NCBI GenBank assembly: GCA_036426205.1
Contig: CM071567.1
Span: 295,153,614 to 295,217,613, forward strand
Source of the DNA: Ascaphus truei
Lineage: Eukaryota; Chordata; Amphibia; Anura; Ascaphidae
Direction: 5' to 3'
Length of the DNA: 64,000 nucleotides
Part shown: piece by piece, positions 1-11,113 of the stretch
Layout: the number at the start of each line of letters is the position of its first letter
How positions within the stretch are numbered: the first letter of the stretch is position 1
The notes under the pieces: generated by a model
The model's database searches: none
Told to the model about the DNA's origin: nothing
What the model saw: only the letters and a program-made list of their open reading frames with translations
Made by a program: the position numbers and the translations under genes

Positions 1-1112
1 CTCCGCGGGACTACAATTCCCATGAGGCCTAGGGAGAAGCGCACCAGGTGCCCCAGAGCGGCCTATGAGGGCCCAGGATTCCCGGGAGCTGGGAATAAAT
101 ACATTTCGCAGGTGGTGAGTGAGAGAGTTGGAGCAGGGAGCTTCATAAGTGAGGGTGCAGGGGAGCAGTAGCCCCTTGCACTAGGCCAGTCACCCCCAAA
201 GGCCCCAGATAACTGTTACCCTTGCCACAGCTTGTGGTTGCTTCAGGGACAGGCCCTATGTGAGTAGATCTGCCCCTTTAGCTGTTTGCTCAACCCAAGA
301 AAGTACTTTGTGGCGCGCAGCCTGATTACTGGGGCTGGGCTCAGACCCCCCCTCCAGCTAGAGACTATCTTTGCGGAGGACCCTGCCACGCCAGGACTGC
401 GGCCTGCCGGCTGCAGACGGATCCATCTTAAGGTATGAACGGTACGGTGCATGGTGATATTATCCACGCCGGAATTCACCCCACGCGTAGGAGGACGTCG
501 CGGCAGATCCAGCGGATCTGATCCAGTTATATTGCGGCCCCCGTGGGCTGGAGCCCCGGACAGGTACCTATAGAAAGTGCACTAATAATTTAAGGGATAG
601 CGCTATCTCCAACACATTGGGTGGGTTTGGACATAAGGGACATCAGGGAATTGGTGCCCAGCACCCAGGTACTTTGGGGAATATCTATGCTGATGTGTGC
701 ACCCGGTACACTTCTATGTGTATGGTTATATGCATTATTCTGTGTGGTAAAAGGTACCAAAGTTATTAGTTATAGTAAAACAGTTGATAGCATATACTGT
801 GTGTGTGTTATTATTATTATTGTTTTTCCTGTAAGAGGATCATCCCACTCTGGTGGGAACCCTTACAGGTGGAGGCGCTGTGTTCGAATAATCAGGTAAC
901 CCCAGGCTCCCAGTGGCGGAGGTTCAGGCCTCCTGTGAGCCTATCAGGTAACGCACCACACCCGGTAATACAAGTGTATTGCTACATATTTATACATATG
1001 GTCCCCATCTCCGATTGGAGGGGGCAAAAGGTGTTACATTTGGAGGCGCTGCTGAGAGCTCAGACCTGGGGTGCTCTATTAAAGTCTAAAGTTAGCTGTG
1101 GCAGTCGCCACC
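1..1112 (+). mobile_element. Gypsy 5' region: LTR remnant and untranslated leader
   Basis: This stretch precedes the Gypsy gag ORF and should hold the 5' LTR and leader, but without a second LTR in the window its borders cannot be fixed. At about 828-870 a stem-loop (CCTGTAAG pairing with CTTACAGG) is followed by 'ggtggaggcgctg'. A similar word, 'ttggaggcgctgctgagag', sits at about 1040-1060 shortly before gag, where a primer-binding site is expected; the matching tRNA was not identified. The same hairpin-plus-word module recurs in reverse orientation at 23.2-23.5 kb, so it is a family feature. The opening bases resemble the CCAAT/initiator-rich ends of other LTR-like pieces near 25.4 and 26.5 kb. 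Assignment to LTR rather than leader is inference. Confidence 0.6.
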
Positions 1113-2600
1113 ATGTTTTCACCGTCTAAGCAACAAGTGCGCGACTGGGCGCTGGAACTAGACGAGTCCCCCCACCATGTGCTCGTGGTGGGGGATGTGC
1201 CAGCAAGCATCCCCTCTCAAGAAGTCCTTAATCAGGTCAGATCCCTTCCCGGGTTCGCGCAAGCCTGCCAAATCGGGCGGAAATGGAACCCCACATACCG
1301 CTGGTACATACTCCTTATAACTACCCGTTATGAAGTAAGGGAAAATATCATCCCTGCCGCCCTACACTTCCCGGGATCCTTGCCTCCGGGGTGTCCTGTC
1401 ATTTTCTCTGAATTGCCTATGGCACTGCCGGCCCAAATACCCCACCCCGCGTCCACGCCAGGACCCTCCCGTGCTCCCGGGAAATATGACGCGTTACTCT
1501 CAGGACATTCATAACTATATTCAGAACCACTGATACCCAGGGTGATCTTCAGTCCTGGGTCCCCTGTGGAGACCCCCCTCCAGACTGGACCCCCACTCTG
1601 CTGGTATCCGTTCCCTGAACGACAGACAAGTACAAGATTCCCAGACAGTATACAATCCCGGGCCCCTACATCATTACAGGTGGACTCGGCGGCGGAAGGA
1701 ATCCTACCTCAGCTAGTAGAAGCCCTGAGCTAGGCGTCCCATTCCCATCAATATTGCAAGCTCAAGATATTCTCCGGGAATAGACCCATGCCGGCGGGTG
1801 AGGCCGAATTTGAGGAATGGAAAGACTACACGGAACACATGCTCCCAGAGCGGACTTGCTCTGATGCAGTAAAACGGCAACGAATTATTGAGTGCTTACG
1901 ACCACCTGCTACGCATAAGGTGCAGTTTTACAACAGTAAAAACCCTACGCCAATGCGACAGCCCTGATCCAGGCCCTCACCCGGACATATGGTGTTCCTA
2001 AGGACGCCGTGTCATTACTGGCCAAATTCTACTCCCTCAGGCAAGTCGAAGGAGAAGAAGTGTCAGAGTTTCTTCGTCCGATCCAGTTGACCTTATGGCC
2101 TCTGGTAAAGAAGGAGGTTATCCCTGCGGCCCAAGCTGATGGCATGCGAGTCCAGCAACTTCTGCAGGGCACCTTGCCTGTGCACCCGGTGGCAATACGA
2201 GTCAGTTGTACCCTCTCTCCAGACCAGCCTCTAGAGTTCGAAGATTTAATGGATAAAGTACTAGCTCATGGAGGTAATCTACGGTTGCACCGGCCGAAGC
2301 CTCCGAGTGACTCACCGAAACGAGAGAAGACTGCTACTTCAGCCAAAGGATATCCTCAAGATGAACTGAAAAGAGCAGCGATCGCAAAGGCCAAAGAGAT
2401 CGAAGGTGAGGAGGATTCCCCTGCTCATAAAAATCCTAATGAGGCACTACTATTCCCCAAGAGGGAGTCGATGTCCTCCAGGGCTAAGACCCCTTTGGGG
2501 GGTCAAGGCTGCTTCAGGTGTGGCCAGAAAGGGCACTTCGCTAAGGCTTGCACAGGAACAAGAAAGGTCCCATCCGACCCCCCCAAAGCCATGACCTGCA
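1113..2600 (+). pseudogene. Gypsy gag with PNMA-like N-terminus and CCHC knuckle (broken)
   Basis: Capsid/nucleocapsid protein of a Ty3/Gypsy retrotransposon. The ATG at 1113 has a strong Kozak context (gccaccATG). The first ~90 residues (motifs VRDWALELD, HHVLVVGDVP, CQIGRKW) look like the RRM-like N-terminus of the PNMA family, which derives from Gypsy gag. A capsid-like part follows: FEEWKDYTEHM from the segment starting at 1788, then LLAKFYSLRQVEGEEVSEFL after about 2009. A CX2CX4HX4C zinc knuckle (CFRCGQKGHFAKAC) lies at about 2513-2555. The frame is broken: a stop at about 1512, further stops before 1788, and a frame change near 1955-1970. Expected to bind element RNA and form particles if intact; this copy cannot make a complete protein. 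Confidence 0.85.
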
Positions 2601-3530
2601 CGGCACAGACTGAAAAAATCCCTTCTTCTTCCGAGGGCTCCACCCCGCCAAGCATTGGAGAAGCCGTAACGACAGATGCCTACATTCGAGTGGGGCCGGC
2701 GGCCCTCATACGCATCCTCGTAGAAGGCATTTACGCAACCGCGTTGTTGGACACTGGGTCTTAGGTGACCATTGTGTATCGCTCGTTCTATGATCAACAT
2801 CTGAGTCACCTGCCATTGCAAACTGCGGACACTATGAAACTCTGGGGGCTTAGTCAGGAGGCATATCCCATTGATGGCGTGGTGAAACTTCGGCTGGCCA
2901 TACTACAATTGAACACTGGCAAGTCCCATCCAATGGACGTGGAGATGTTAATATGCCCCGAACCTCAAAAGCATCCCAGTGCCCCGATTATCCTGGGAAC
3001 AAACACTGATGTGGTACGGGCAGTATTTCGAGCATAATTGAAAGAGGCTTGTGAATTACCCCTCTCGGCTCTACCCATACAACCCAGTATGACGGAAGAA
3101 GACCCTCCAAGCCGGATGAAGTAGAATACAGGGACTTATTCAATAATCACGAAGGAGTGACTGTGATTCCCCCAGGGGGAGTAGAAGTTATGTGGGTGGA
3201 ATGCTGCTATCCAGAACGAGACGAGGCCTATCAGCTCTTCTCCTTAGAGAGTGCATCCGAAGAGGATGCCTATCGCGGCTATCGACTGGTGCCTGAAATC
3301 CGAGAGTGGAAGGGCGGAATGCCTGGGAACAGAAAGGTATATGTTCATAACATTTCTCCCTATCCCATGCCCTTAGACCAGGGACAACGGTTGGGTCGGA
3401 TATACCTTTTTACCTCTGTCGATATGATAACAGCCCAAGTAGATGAGGCCTCACCACTGGAGCAGTCCACGGAAATGGCCTTTGACTCGGGGAATCCGCC
3501 TTGTCCGCTGCATGGAGGGTTCGTCTGACT
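2600..3530 (+). pseudogene. Gypsy aspartic protease and linker to RT (broken)
   Basis: Retropepsin-like protease that would process the polyprotein. The catalytic motif ALLDTGS ends at about 2761 and an in-frame TAG follows at once (2762-2764); the downstream flap region TIVYRSFYDQH continues in the same frame to 3037, including the ILGTNTDVVRAVF motif that resembles the conserved ILG helix of retropepsins. Another stop follows, then a frame change into 3157-3528, which has the linker motifs VIPPGGVEVMWVE and NISPYPMPLDQGQRLGRIY seen between protease and RT in vertebrate Gypsy pol. The TAG directly after the active site recalls readthrough signals, but the many other lesions make plain decay likelier. 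Confidence 0.8.
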
Positions 3531-4460
3531 GCCAAGTTGGAAGAACGGAAGGACGTATTTTCCACGAGCGACATGGATGTGGGCTGTAGCCGAAGTGCTC
3601 AACACACTATCCGGCTAAGTGACACCACCCCATTCCGGGAACGATCCCGTCGTATTGCCCCTCGAGATGTAGAGGATGTGAGAGACGTGTTACGAGAGAT
3701 GGAACCAGCGGGCATTGTGACCGAATCCCGTAGTCCCTACGCCTCGCCGATTGTGGTGGTGCAAAAGAAGAATGGGTCGGTGCGATTGTGTGTCATCTAC
3801 CAGACCCTGAACAACCGTACCATACCTGATCAGTAAACGCTGCCACGAATTGAAGAAATTCTCAATGCACTGTCGGGAAGTCAGTGGTTCAGCGTTTTGG
3901 ACTTGAGGTCTGGGTACTACCAGGTACCTATGAGTGCGGAAGACCAGGAGAAGACGGCTTTCGTATGCCCCCTGGGTTTCTACCAATTCAATCGTATGCC
4001 CCAAGGTATTTGTGGAGCTCCAGCAACATTTCAACGGTTGATGGAAAAGACCATCGGAGACATGAACCCCAGGGAATGTCTCGTCTATTTGTATGATATC
4101 ATTGTCTTTGGCAAGACTTTGGAGGAACATGAGGCATGGCTAATGAAGGTGTTGGATCGACTGGGGCAAGAAGGCCGAAAGTTATCTTTGGACAAATGTC
4201 CATTCTGCCGTACCTCGATGACCTACGTGGGACATATAGTATCCGCTGAGGGGATAGCCACGGATCCCGCCAAAATTGAATCAGTGATGGAGTGGCCAAG
4301 ACCCGGAAAGGTCATGGAGCTAAGCTCATTCCTAGGATTCTGTGGGTACTACCACCGTTTTGTAGAAGGGTACTCCAGCAGGACCAAGGTTCTTAACAAT
4401 CTCCTCAAAATATACCCAGAAGATATGGGGCGACCTGCTACATGGGCACGAGCGCCGTTC
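3501..4460 (+). pseudogene. Gypsy reverse transcriptase (catalytic Asp lost)
   Basis: RNA-dependent DNA polymerase domain of the Gypsy pol. Ordered motifs: FRERSRRIAPRDVEDV (finger), SPYASPIVVVQKKNGSVRLC, then after an in-frame TAA at 3834-3836 the palm motif WFSVLDLRSGYYQVPM, then FNRMPQGICGAPATFQRLM, the active-site block LVYLYDIIVFG, YVGHIVSAEGI and the connection motif ELSSFLGFCGYYHRF. The active-site block normally reads YLDD in this family; here the first Asp is Tyr, so catalysis should be abolished even without the stop. Start at 3501 is only where the frame opens; upstream coding lies in another frame. Confidence 0.9.
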
Positions 4461-4461
4461 G

Positions 4462-4860
4462 ATGACAAGTGGACAAGCATTCCTTGATCTGAAGAAATGT
4501 TTAACAGAGACACCCGTTATGGCGTACGCCGATCCCGAACTACCCTACGTCCTTCATGTGGACGCCAGCCTCAACGGGCTAGGAGCAGTACTCCATCAGA
4601 AATATCCAGTGGGTCTCCGACCGGTGGCCTATGTCAGCCGCAGTTTAACCCCCAGCGAACAGAACTATCCCATCCATAAGCTGGAATTCCTTGCTCTTAA
4701 GTGGGCCATTGTGGATAAATTCCATATGGGGTCCTCTTTGAAGTGCGCACAGACAATAATCCGTTGACATACATAACGACAACCGCCAAACTGGACGCTG
4801 CAGGCCATTGATGGTTAGCATCCCTCTCAAACTACAGGTTTACCTTGAAGTACAAGCCTG
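4462..4860 (+). pseudogene. Gypsy RNase H (broken)
   Basis: RNase H domain that degrades the RNA strand during reverse transcription. It is recognised by the order FLDLKKCLTETPVMAYADP, YVLHVDASLNGLGAVLHQ (first catalytic Asp in HVDAS), RPVAYVSRSLTPSEQNYPIHKLEFLALKWAI (catalytic Glu in KLEF). The frame differs from the RT just upstream, with overlap at 4462-4487, so an indel separates them. A further shift after about 4767 moves coding into the 4845 frame, where the motif YKPGPLNIGADALSR that normally ends this domain is found. The histidine of FHMGSS is where FxVxTDNNPL-type motifs usually begin, and that segment is scrambled. Confidence 0.85.
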
Positions 4861-6437
4861 GGCCGCTAAACATTGGAGCTGATGCCCTATCTAGAAGGCC
4901 CGGACTAGAGGCCACTGCGGATGTGGACATTTGGGAAGACATTCCTGGGCCAGGAATGCGGGCCATGTGCAACACGGCAGCTATAGTGGGGAATAAAGTG
5001 GCCTTCTCTGAACTACATGTTGTGGATTCATTCGAATGTCAATCCAAGGCTTTACCTGCTGCCTACTGTGACCCCGATGGGCTGAACGTCACCCCTGATA
5101 AAATTATCTTGTGGAAAGATATGATACAGTACCAGGTAAGGGACCCAGTAGTGGGCCTTATCCGCCAGGCAACACAGAAAAACAAACTGGATATGCTGAA
5201 GCAGGCTCCCAGTGACCTTGTGGCGATTCTCATGTGGGAAGCTTACAAATTCCAGCTGGACAACGGTCTACTCTATCGGGTTGTACAGTTCCATGACCAT
5301 CCCGAGAGGAAACAGTTGGTCCTACCCCGAAACTTACAATACCTGGTCCTGAAAGCCTTAAACGATGAACATGGCCATCTGGGAGTAGAAAAGACTTTTG
5401 GGTTAGTGCGTGATCGGTTCTTCTGGCCACGGATATGTGAATCGGTGGAGCGACACGGCCGTCGGTGATCCCGATGTATCCAGCGCAAGACCCTCCCTAC
5501 CAGAGCCGCCACCATGGCTCACCTGAAAAGCTCAGGTCCCATAGACTTGGTCTCTATGGACTTTCTATGTATCGAACCTGATACCCGAGGCATCAGTAAC
5601 GTGTTGATCATCACAGATCATTATACTCACTACGCTCAGGCCTTCCCCACCAAAGACCAGAAGGCCATCACTGTAGCTGAAGTGCTATGGGAACGATACG
5701 TTATCCATTATGGGCTGCCCAACCGTCTGATTTCGGACCAAGGTCGGGACTTCGAAAGTAAGATCATTAAGGAGCTGCTCAAGCTACTAAACATTACCAA
5801 GTCTCGAACCACCCCATACCACCCAGAGGGAGACGCCTTACCGGAGAGATTCAACAGGACCCTCCTGGACATGCTCGGCACGTTAAAAGGGTCTCAGAAG
5901 AGAGAATGGAGCAAGCATGTGGAATCTTTGGTGCATGCCTACAATTGCACTCGTCATGAGTCCAGAGGGTTCACTCCTTATTTTTTGATGTTCGGGAGAG
6001 AAGCGAGACTTCCGGTGGATATACGTATGCGGGTATCTACCGATGGGGTACCCAACATGATGCACTTCCGATACGTACAACGGCTACAAGACAGTCTGCA
6101 AAACGCTTACCAGTTAGCCGAGAAAGCTTCTGCTCGTTTGAACGCTGATAACAAAAGACGTTATGATCATAAGGTCCGCCATCGGGAGATTCGTCCTGGC
6201 GACGCCGTTCTACTCCAAAACCTAGGAGTCCCCGGCAAACACAAACTGGCTGATCGCTGGTGGGACGGAGTCTATGAAGTCGAATCACAAATGCCAGGGC
6301 TCCCAGTATATCGTATAAGAGACAGTGATGGTCGAGTAAAAAGCTGGCACCGTAATCACCTCTTCCCTATTCCACAAATGGGGGAAGGAGATACAGACTA
6401 CATCAGTAGATGGAGAGTCAGAACCAGTGGAAGTTAA
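4845..6437 (+). pseudogene. Gypsy integrase (one internal stop)
   Basis: Integrase that would insert the cDNA. The zinc-binding N-terminus shows H-x-H spacing at DEHGHLGVEKTF and FFWPRICESVERH, but a TGA at 5466-5468 interrupts it just before the expected second cysteine pair; the frame resumes unchanged with CIQRKTLPTRAA. The DDE core is complete: Asp in SMDFLCIEP, Asp in LISDQGRDF, Glu in ALPERFNRTL. The C-terminal part has LADRWWDGVYEVE and PVYRIRDSDGRVKSWHRNHLFPI, the DNA-binding region typical of vertebrate Gypsy elements. Stop at 6437. This is the best preserved part of the element. Confidence 0.9.
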
Positions 6438-6500
6438 TGAGGAAACTAGTCCGTCCAAAAAAGAAGTGTATTAGTAGAAAACAGGCACATTCACCGCTTT
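6438..6500 (+). mobile_element. 3' break of the Gypsy element
   Basis: Past the integrase stop the sequence runs about 60 bases and then enters a different repeat (gggcctgggactctggccct), also present at 35.43-35.55 kb beside a PLE-type inverted repeat. No polypurine tract plus LTR is seen, so the 3' LTR is missing. Deletion or a later insertion are both possible. Confidence 0.6.
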
Positions 6501-7110
6501 ATGGGCCTGGGACTCTGGCCCTGCCTGGTAAGGAGCTCATTTATACCTACTGTCTATATGGGACAAGCACCTACTTTACTGCAATATGTGTGTGCCATCT
6601 GTCTTTTCTTTATATATATATATTTTATACAGTGGTCGACAAATCACCCAAAAATCTACTCGCCGAACAAAAAAAATCTACTCCTCACCTAGTCCCACCC
6701 CCAGTCCCGCCCCAGGCCCGCCCCCAGTCCCGCCCAAGGCCCGCCCCCAGACCCGCTTTAAAAAAATAAAATAAAATAAATTGAATAAATTCCTAGTAAG
6801 AACAACATTCCTTTTTGACCTAAGTTTTTTTATTGTATTACAGTACATTATACTACAATTAGTCCTTGTTACGTATGTGTATATGTGTGATCTTACCTGA
6901 TCCGCAGTCCCTCAAAGTCCAAGTACCCTCATTCCCACAATGTTATATGTTGGAGGTGAGGTGTTCTCTACCTGTCTTCTGGGTTAGAGGGGATTCCGAT
7001 GTCTCCCGTATGATGCTTGAGAATCAGATCTGGAAGAAAGCAATATAGGCTATTTCGGTGTAGGTATAAGGCAGTTTAGATATACAGGGTAAATAAAATA
7101 TCTAGATCCA
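6500..7110. repeat. Dispersed repeat piece, (TA)n and C-rich low-complexity DNA
   Basis: 6500-6600 matches 35433-35550 (shared words ggtaaggag/ggtaaggaa, tatgggacaagcacctac, atgtgtgtgccatc), followed in both places by a TA-rich run. 6690-6760 is a short tandem repeat of 'cccgccccaggcccgcc' type units. 6760-7110 is AT-rich and shows nothing else I can name. Open frames here are by-products of low complexity. Confidence 0.6.
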
Positions 7111-7117
7111 AATAAAA

Positions 7118-7424
7118 TATCAAGAGTGTGGGTGAGAGAGTGTGAGACAGAGAGAGTGTGGGTGAGAGAGTGTGAGACAGAGAGAGTGTGAGACAGAGAG
7201 AGTGTGAGACAGAGAGAGTGTGAGACAGAGAGAGTGTGAGACAGAGAGAGTGTGAGACAGAGAGAGTGTGAGACAGAGAGTGTGTGAGACAGAGAGCATG
7301 TGAGTGAGAGAGAGAGACAGAGAGAGGGTAAGAAAGACAGAGAGAGGGTGAGAGAGACAGAGAGAGGTGAGAGAGACAGATAGAGGGAGGGTGAGAGGGA
7401 GAGCGAGAGACGGAGAGGGCGAGA

Positions 7425-7475
<51 letters not shown>

Positions 7476-7550
7476 CGAGAGATGGAGGGGGCGAGAGACG
7501 GGGGGGGAGGGTGGGGGGGGGGGGGGGGGAGGGGGGGGGGGAGAGAAGGC
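7118..7550. repeat. Purine-rich minisatellite, (GA)n and poly-G tract
   Basis: Tandem units of about 18 bases built on 'tgtgagacagagagag' run from 7125 to about 7300, grade into (GA)n to about 7470, and end in a G-rich block at 7498-7545 with runs of 7 to 10 or more G. The plus strand is almost pure purine for over 400 bases, so triplex or G-quadruplex formation is plausible. The long serine/leucine- and arginine/glutamate-rich open frames on both strands here are shadows of the repeat. Confidence 0.9.
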
Positions 7551-7659
7551 CACGCCCGAGCACCACCACCACACTCCCCCCCGCTTCCACCTCCTGCCCC
7601 GCTGGCTGACACGGGGACCGGTGGGGAAGCGGAGACTGCGGGGGAAGGGAGGGGGAGTA

Positions 7660-7740
7660 GATTAGTGGCAAAAACAATGCTTTTAAAGAGGGTGAACCCA
7701 GTTCAATTCCCCATGTCAGCACTCCTGGTTAATTTAGGTA
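7660..7740 (+). repeat. tRNA-derived SINE fragment
   Basis: Contains 'gttcaattcccc' (B-box-like) in the same context as the better SINE at 37.8 kb: a shared stretch with ttaaag, then gttcaattccc, then gt-agcactcct versus gttggctcct. Only the tRNA-like part survives; no A box could be placed with confidence. Confidence 0.5.
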
Positions 7741-9060
7741 GGGGGGATGTACAAAGGTGCAATTGTGTTACTTTGATCATGCCAAGTGACTCCACATCAT
7801 TGTGTGTCAATGTACTAAGGAGTTTTGCTCCAGTACTTTTTGTTCTTGCAACAGTGTGCGTTTTGGGGAGTGGTTATATGAAAAGTAAGGGCAGTGGATA
7901 GTTAATGCTATATGAGATGTATCAAAATGTGTGCCTAAAATGGCCCATTTTCGCTTTTACTTTGCATCCAATAAATCTGCCTGGGCCGAGTTGGTATTGA
8001 ACTCTGCTCCTCAGAGACTTGTATCAAATGGAAGAATAGAAGAAGCAAGATTACAAACTTCATATATCTGCCACAAGGCAAATTGACACAGATCAAAATG
8101 TTTGCATATTCCTCCCCTTGATACATATGCCCCTGTACAGTATATCCCTGTGCCTCAGGCACCAAGGTTTGCATGTAAGCACTCTGGGAGTAATTGTGCA
8201 GGTTTTCTCCTGCAATTTCAGTGCTGTGTATAATAATATAACTGTATGAGAATAAAGTATTATTACAACTATAATTATAATCATTTATTTGTAATGCATA
8301 TTCCACTGTGCAGTACTGTGGGAATAAACGGCAGCAGCAAGAGTAACAAACAGACGGACATCAATTTATGTACCATAAAACAATAGGTCTCTGTTTCAAA
8401 GAGCTTACAATCTAAATGCAACTAAATACAGTATGTGTGTTATCTAATAAATCACTTTCTTGAATTGTCAATGGCATGTTATTTTCTAGCACATTTCTAT
8501 TGTATACTGTATGTAGATAATCTTCTAGAGGCTAAAATGGGTAACGTATAGATCAGATTGCGATTTCATAGTACATAAGTGTACACAATGCAACGCTCAG
8601 CAGTGCAGGTTCTTTACTACTGAATGGTAAAAAAAAATGCAACACTAAAAATAGACTTGTGCTGCACTTCTGCCTTTGCAAGAAATTCTCCAGACAGAAA
8701 GTCCATTGTCCATTAAAAAGGTCTTTAATGTGAGGCATTATTAGATTTGGCTTTTTAGTATCCAGAAATAACATCGCACAATACTGGACATGTAAGTCAC
8801 CACATTAGAAGATTGGGATCATGCTGGTTTAAATATAGATAGGCGTTGCAGCAGCCAGCATCATTCAGCACGTTCTCCTCTGATACTGAGAAAGGTATTA
8901 GACAACAGCTACAGTACATCCATGTTCTAAAAGAGAGTCCATTTGCTGTTAACTACAATTTATAAGGTCTGAACCAGTTTTGACCTGCAGAGAAGAGAGG
9001 AAAAGAAAGCTTCCAATGGATTACATATACAGTAGCTGTATTAAGCAGACCTTAATGCCA
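7740..9060. other. Unassigned AT-rich sequence
   Basis: No gene or complete element seen. A short word 'aaagagcttacaatctaa' at about 8398-8415 also occurs, slightly changed, near 9758 and 27152, marking a dispersed repeat. About 7975-8015 contains 'ggtattgaactctg', possibly a reverse-oriented tRNA-like B box; too weak to call. Confidence 0.4.
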
Positions 9061-9089
9061 GGTGTATCTATCTATAACACAAACAGTAC

Positions 9090-9395
9090 TTAAAGTGCAG
9101 TACCGCACATTGGGGAATCGTGGTTCTGGCATAACAGCGTATTATTGTATCACAAACCCTGTTGGTATAAGAAAGCAAAACAGCAATTCCTATGTGGTGC
9201 AAAAGCTGTCTAATGTGGCAGGCAGAAGTTTATACGGTTCCATGCTAAAATGTACAAGAAGCAAAGTGACACACTGTGCTCATTTGCTTCTCATTACCCA
9301 GAATCCCTGGCTGCAGTGCAAGCACTGTAAGCTAAGCGATAATGGGGAAGGGCAGGTTTGCAGATCTGTCTGAGACGTGCATGTGCACACAAGTT
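9090..9395 (+). repeat. Copy 1 of a dispersed repeat ('repeat R')
   Basis: Shares an ordered block with copies at 34.96-35.10, 36.37-36.60 (reverse), 37.04-37.19 and 55.5/62.4 kb: 'agtgacac..tgtgctcatttgc', 'cccagaatccctggctgcag', 'gataatggggaagggcagg' and 'cagatctgtctgagac'. This copy is the most diverged. Other copies carry an inverted terminal segment with 'gtggagggtttttgtcac', suggesting a non-autonomous DNA transposon or PLE-derived unit; no coding capacity. Confidence 0.7.
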
Positions 9396-9609
9396 GTATT
9401 TTTATTTGCTATGAATACTGTATACACAAATATGCATTGCTCACAGTCAGACAGTAATTCTTGTGACACTTTCCCGTATTCTCAAATCTAATGTTCTATT
9501 CTAAAGATCTCTTTGGAGCACTTGAAACAATGTTGCACTTTCTATTATAAAAATGTAATGTATAGTAATATTAATCATTTATGGCAGTTAACATGCTGTT
9601 ATGGGTCTA

Positions 9610-10060
9610 TAAGTATGTATATCTTTATCATATAGCACCCACAGCTGTAATTAGCGCTTTACAAGAGAGACAATACAGTGCAGGGAATTATAGTACAATA
9701 AGTGCAACAAATAAGACCACACAACAGGAAATGAAATCCCTGCCCTGAAGAGCTTACAACCTAAGTGGTATGATGGGAAAAGTTAGAGATAGCAGAAAAG
9801 GGAATACGTGCAGTAGATGGCAGTCATTGGTAGGGGTGACTGTGGGTTTGGGACAGTAGCCATGAGTCTATTGAAGCCCTTCATTTAAGAGGTGCGTTTT
9901 TAGGTTAGTCTTACAGGTGGGGAGAGAAGGTGCTTGGAGTATACTGAGTGTGTGGGAGTTCCACTGGTAAGGGGTAGTGTGGGGAAAGGGTTTAAGGCGA
10001 GAGAGAGCAGTAGAGGTGAAAGGGGTGGATAAAAGACTGATGGATGCCAAGTCCTTTGTC
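9610..10060 (-). repeat. Dispersed non-coding repeat
   Basis: Contains 'agcgctttacaagagagacaatac', 'ccctgccctgaagagcttacaacctaa' type words and a long G-rich tail to about 10040. A second partial copy with the same 'gagcttacaatcta' block lies at 27.03-27.17 kb. The family was not identified; strand is set from the orientation of the tail-like words relative to the SINE at 37.97 kb and is uncertain. Confidence 0.4.
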
Positions 10061-10954
10061 TTCCTTGGGTGAGTAGCTACCTATTAGATGACTGAGGGCT
10101 CTATCTTTAAAATGTAAACTGTAAAAGGTAAACTAAACTGGGAAGTAAACCGTCAACTAAGGCGAATGGGAAGTGAACCGTCAACTAAAACGAGAAGTAT
10201 TTTAGGAACAAGGATGTCCCTGGAGCTAAAAACAGCGCCATAACATACGAGAGGACAGGTATCAATTCTGTGGAAACAATGTCTAAAATGAGCAGGACAT
10301 CTGCTTTAATGTTCAGAAATTCTATTATTATAACTACAAGTTCAGTCCCACAAGATTGACATAAAAAAATGTTGTGCCTTTTAAAATAGGTAGCTAGATC
10401 ACAACAGAGGATAATAGAGCTGTAAGATTAACAGCAATAATGTGGAAGCTATATGACTCTTAATGATTTTCAGAAATACCTGTTAGAGCATTCAAATATT
10501 ATTCATAACCCTGATTTAATGGGGAAGAGGATATGTGCTGTGAAAAATTAGTGAATAAAAAGCACTAGTATTATACATGTGCAATATACACCATTAGGTG
10601 ACAATTCCAATATTCCTTGAAGTCCAGTAGGTTGCCTAACCAGTCTAGCTGATTGTCTCCACAACCAGAAATTAATACAAAATGAATTTTTAAGTTAATA
10701 CAATTAACTTCTATGACACCAAAGATGACAGTCCCAATATTAGTAGACTGCAGACATTGTCCCACTGTGCATTCCTCCCGGTCTGTTATGCTGCCGTGTG
10801 TATTCTGAAGATTCTCACGGTTCTCGAGAACATGTGAATGAAAAAGACAAAAACAAAGCACCAATAGTGCATTATTTTTGACCAATTGGTTAGAGGTAAA
10901 CAGGATTCCAATTCATGATGAGCTGAACACTGCAGTGCTGAAAAAATATTCCTT
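10060..10954. other. AT-rich flank of the L1 insertion
   Basis: No coding signal. At 10522-10536 the word 'gggaagaggatatgt' is repeated exactly at 18331-18345, immediately outside the inverted repeat that hosts the L1. This could be an older TSD enclosing the whole composite. Confidence 0.4.
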
Positions 10955-11113
10955 AAGAATACAATTTATTGGAGACTTCCGGTGACGTCGGCTGGTATGG
11001 AGGAGTGACTTGGGAGCTCAGCAGACTCTCCCGAATAATCTATAATTTAAGCACCCTTCCACCCGAAATTTTCGCCTAAACTGTAGATCCCCGGCCGGGG
11101 AAACAACTAGAGG

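Noticed and set aside
2762..2764. Programmed UAG readthrough at the Gypsy protease
   Set aside because: Although the stop lies right after the active site, the same element has many other stops and frameshifts, so decay explains it.
7050..7722. Long open frames on both strands (up to 200 codons, Leu/Ser- or Arg/Glu-rich)
   Set aside because: They translate the GA minisatellite in all frames; no domain and no non-repetitive core.
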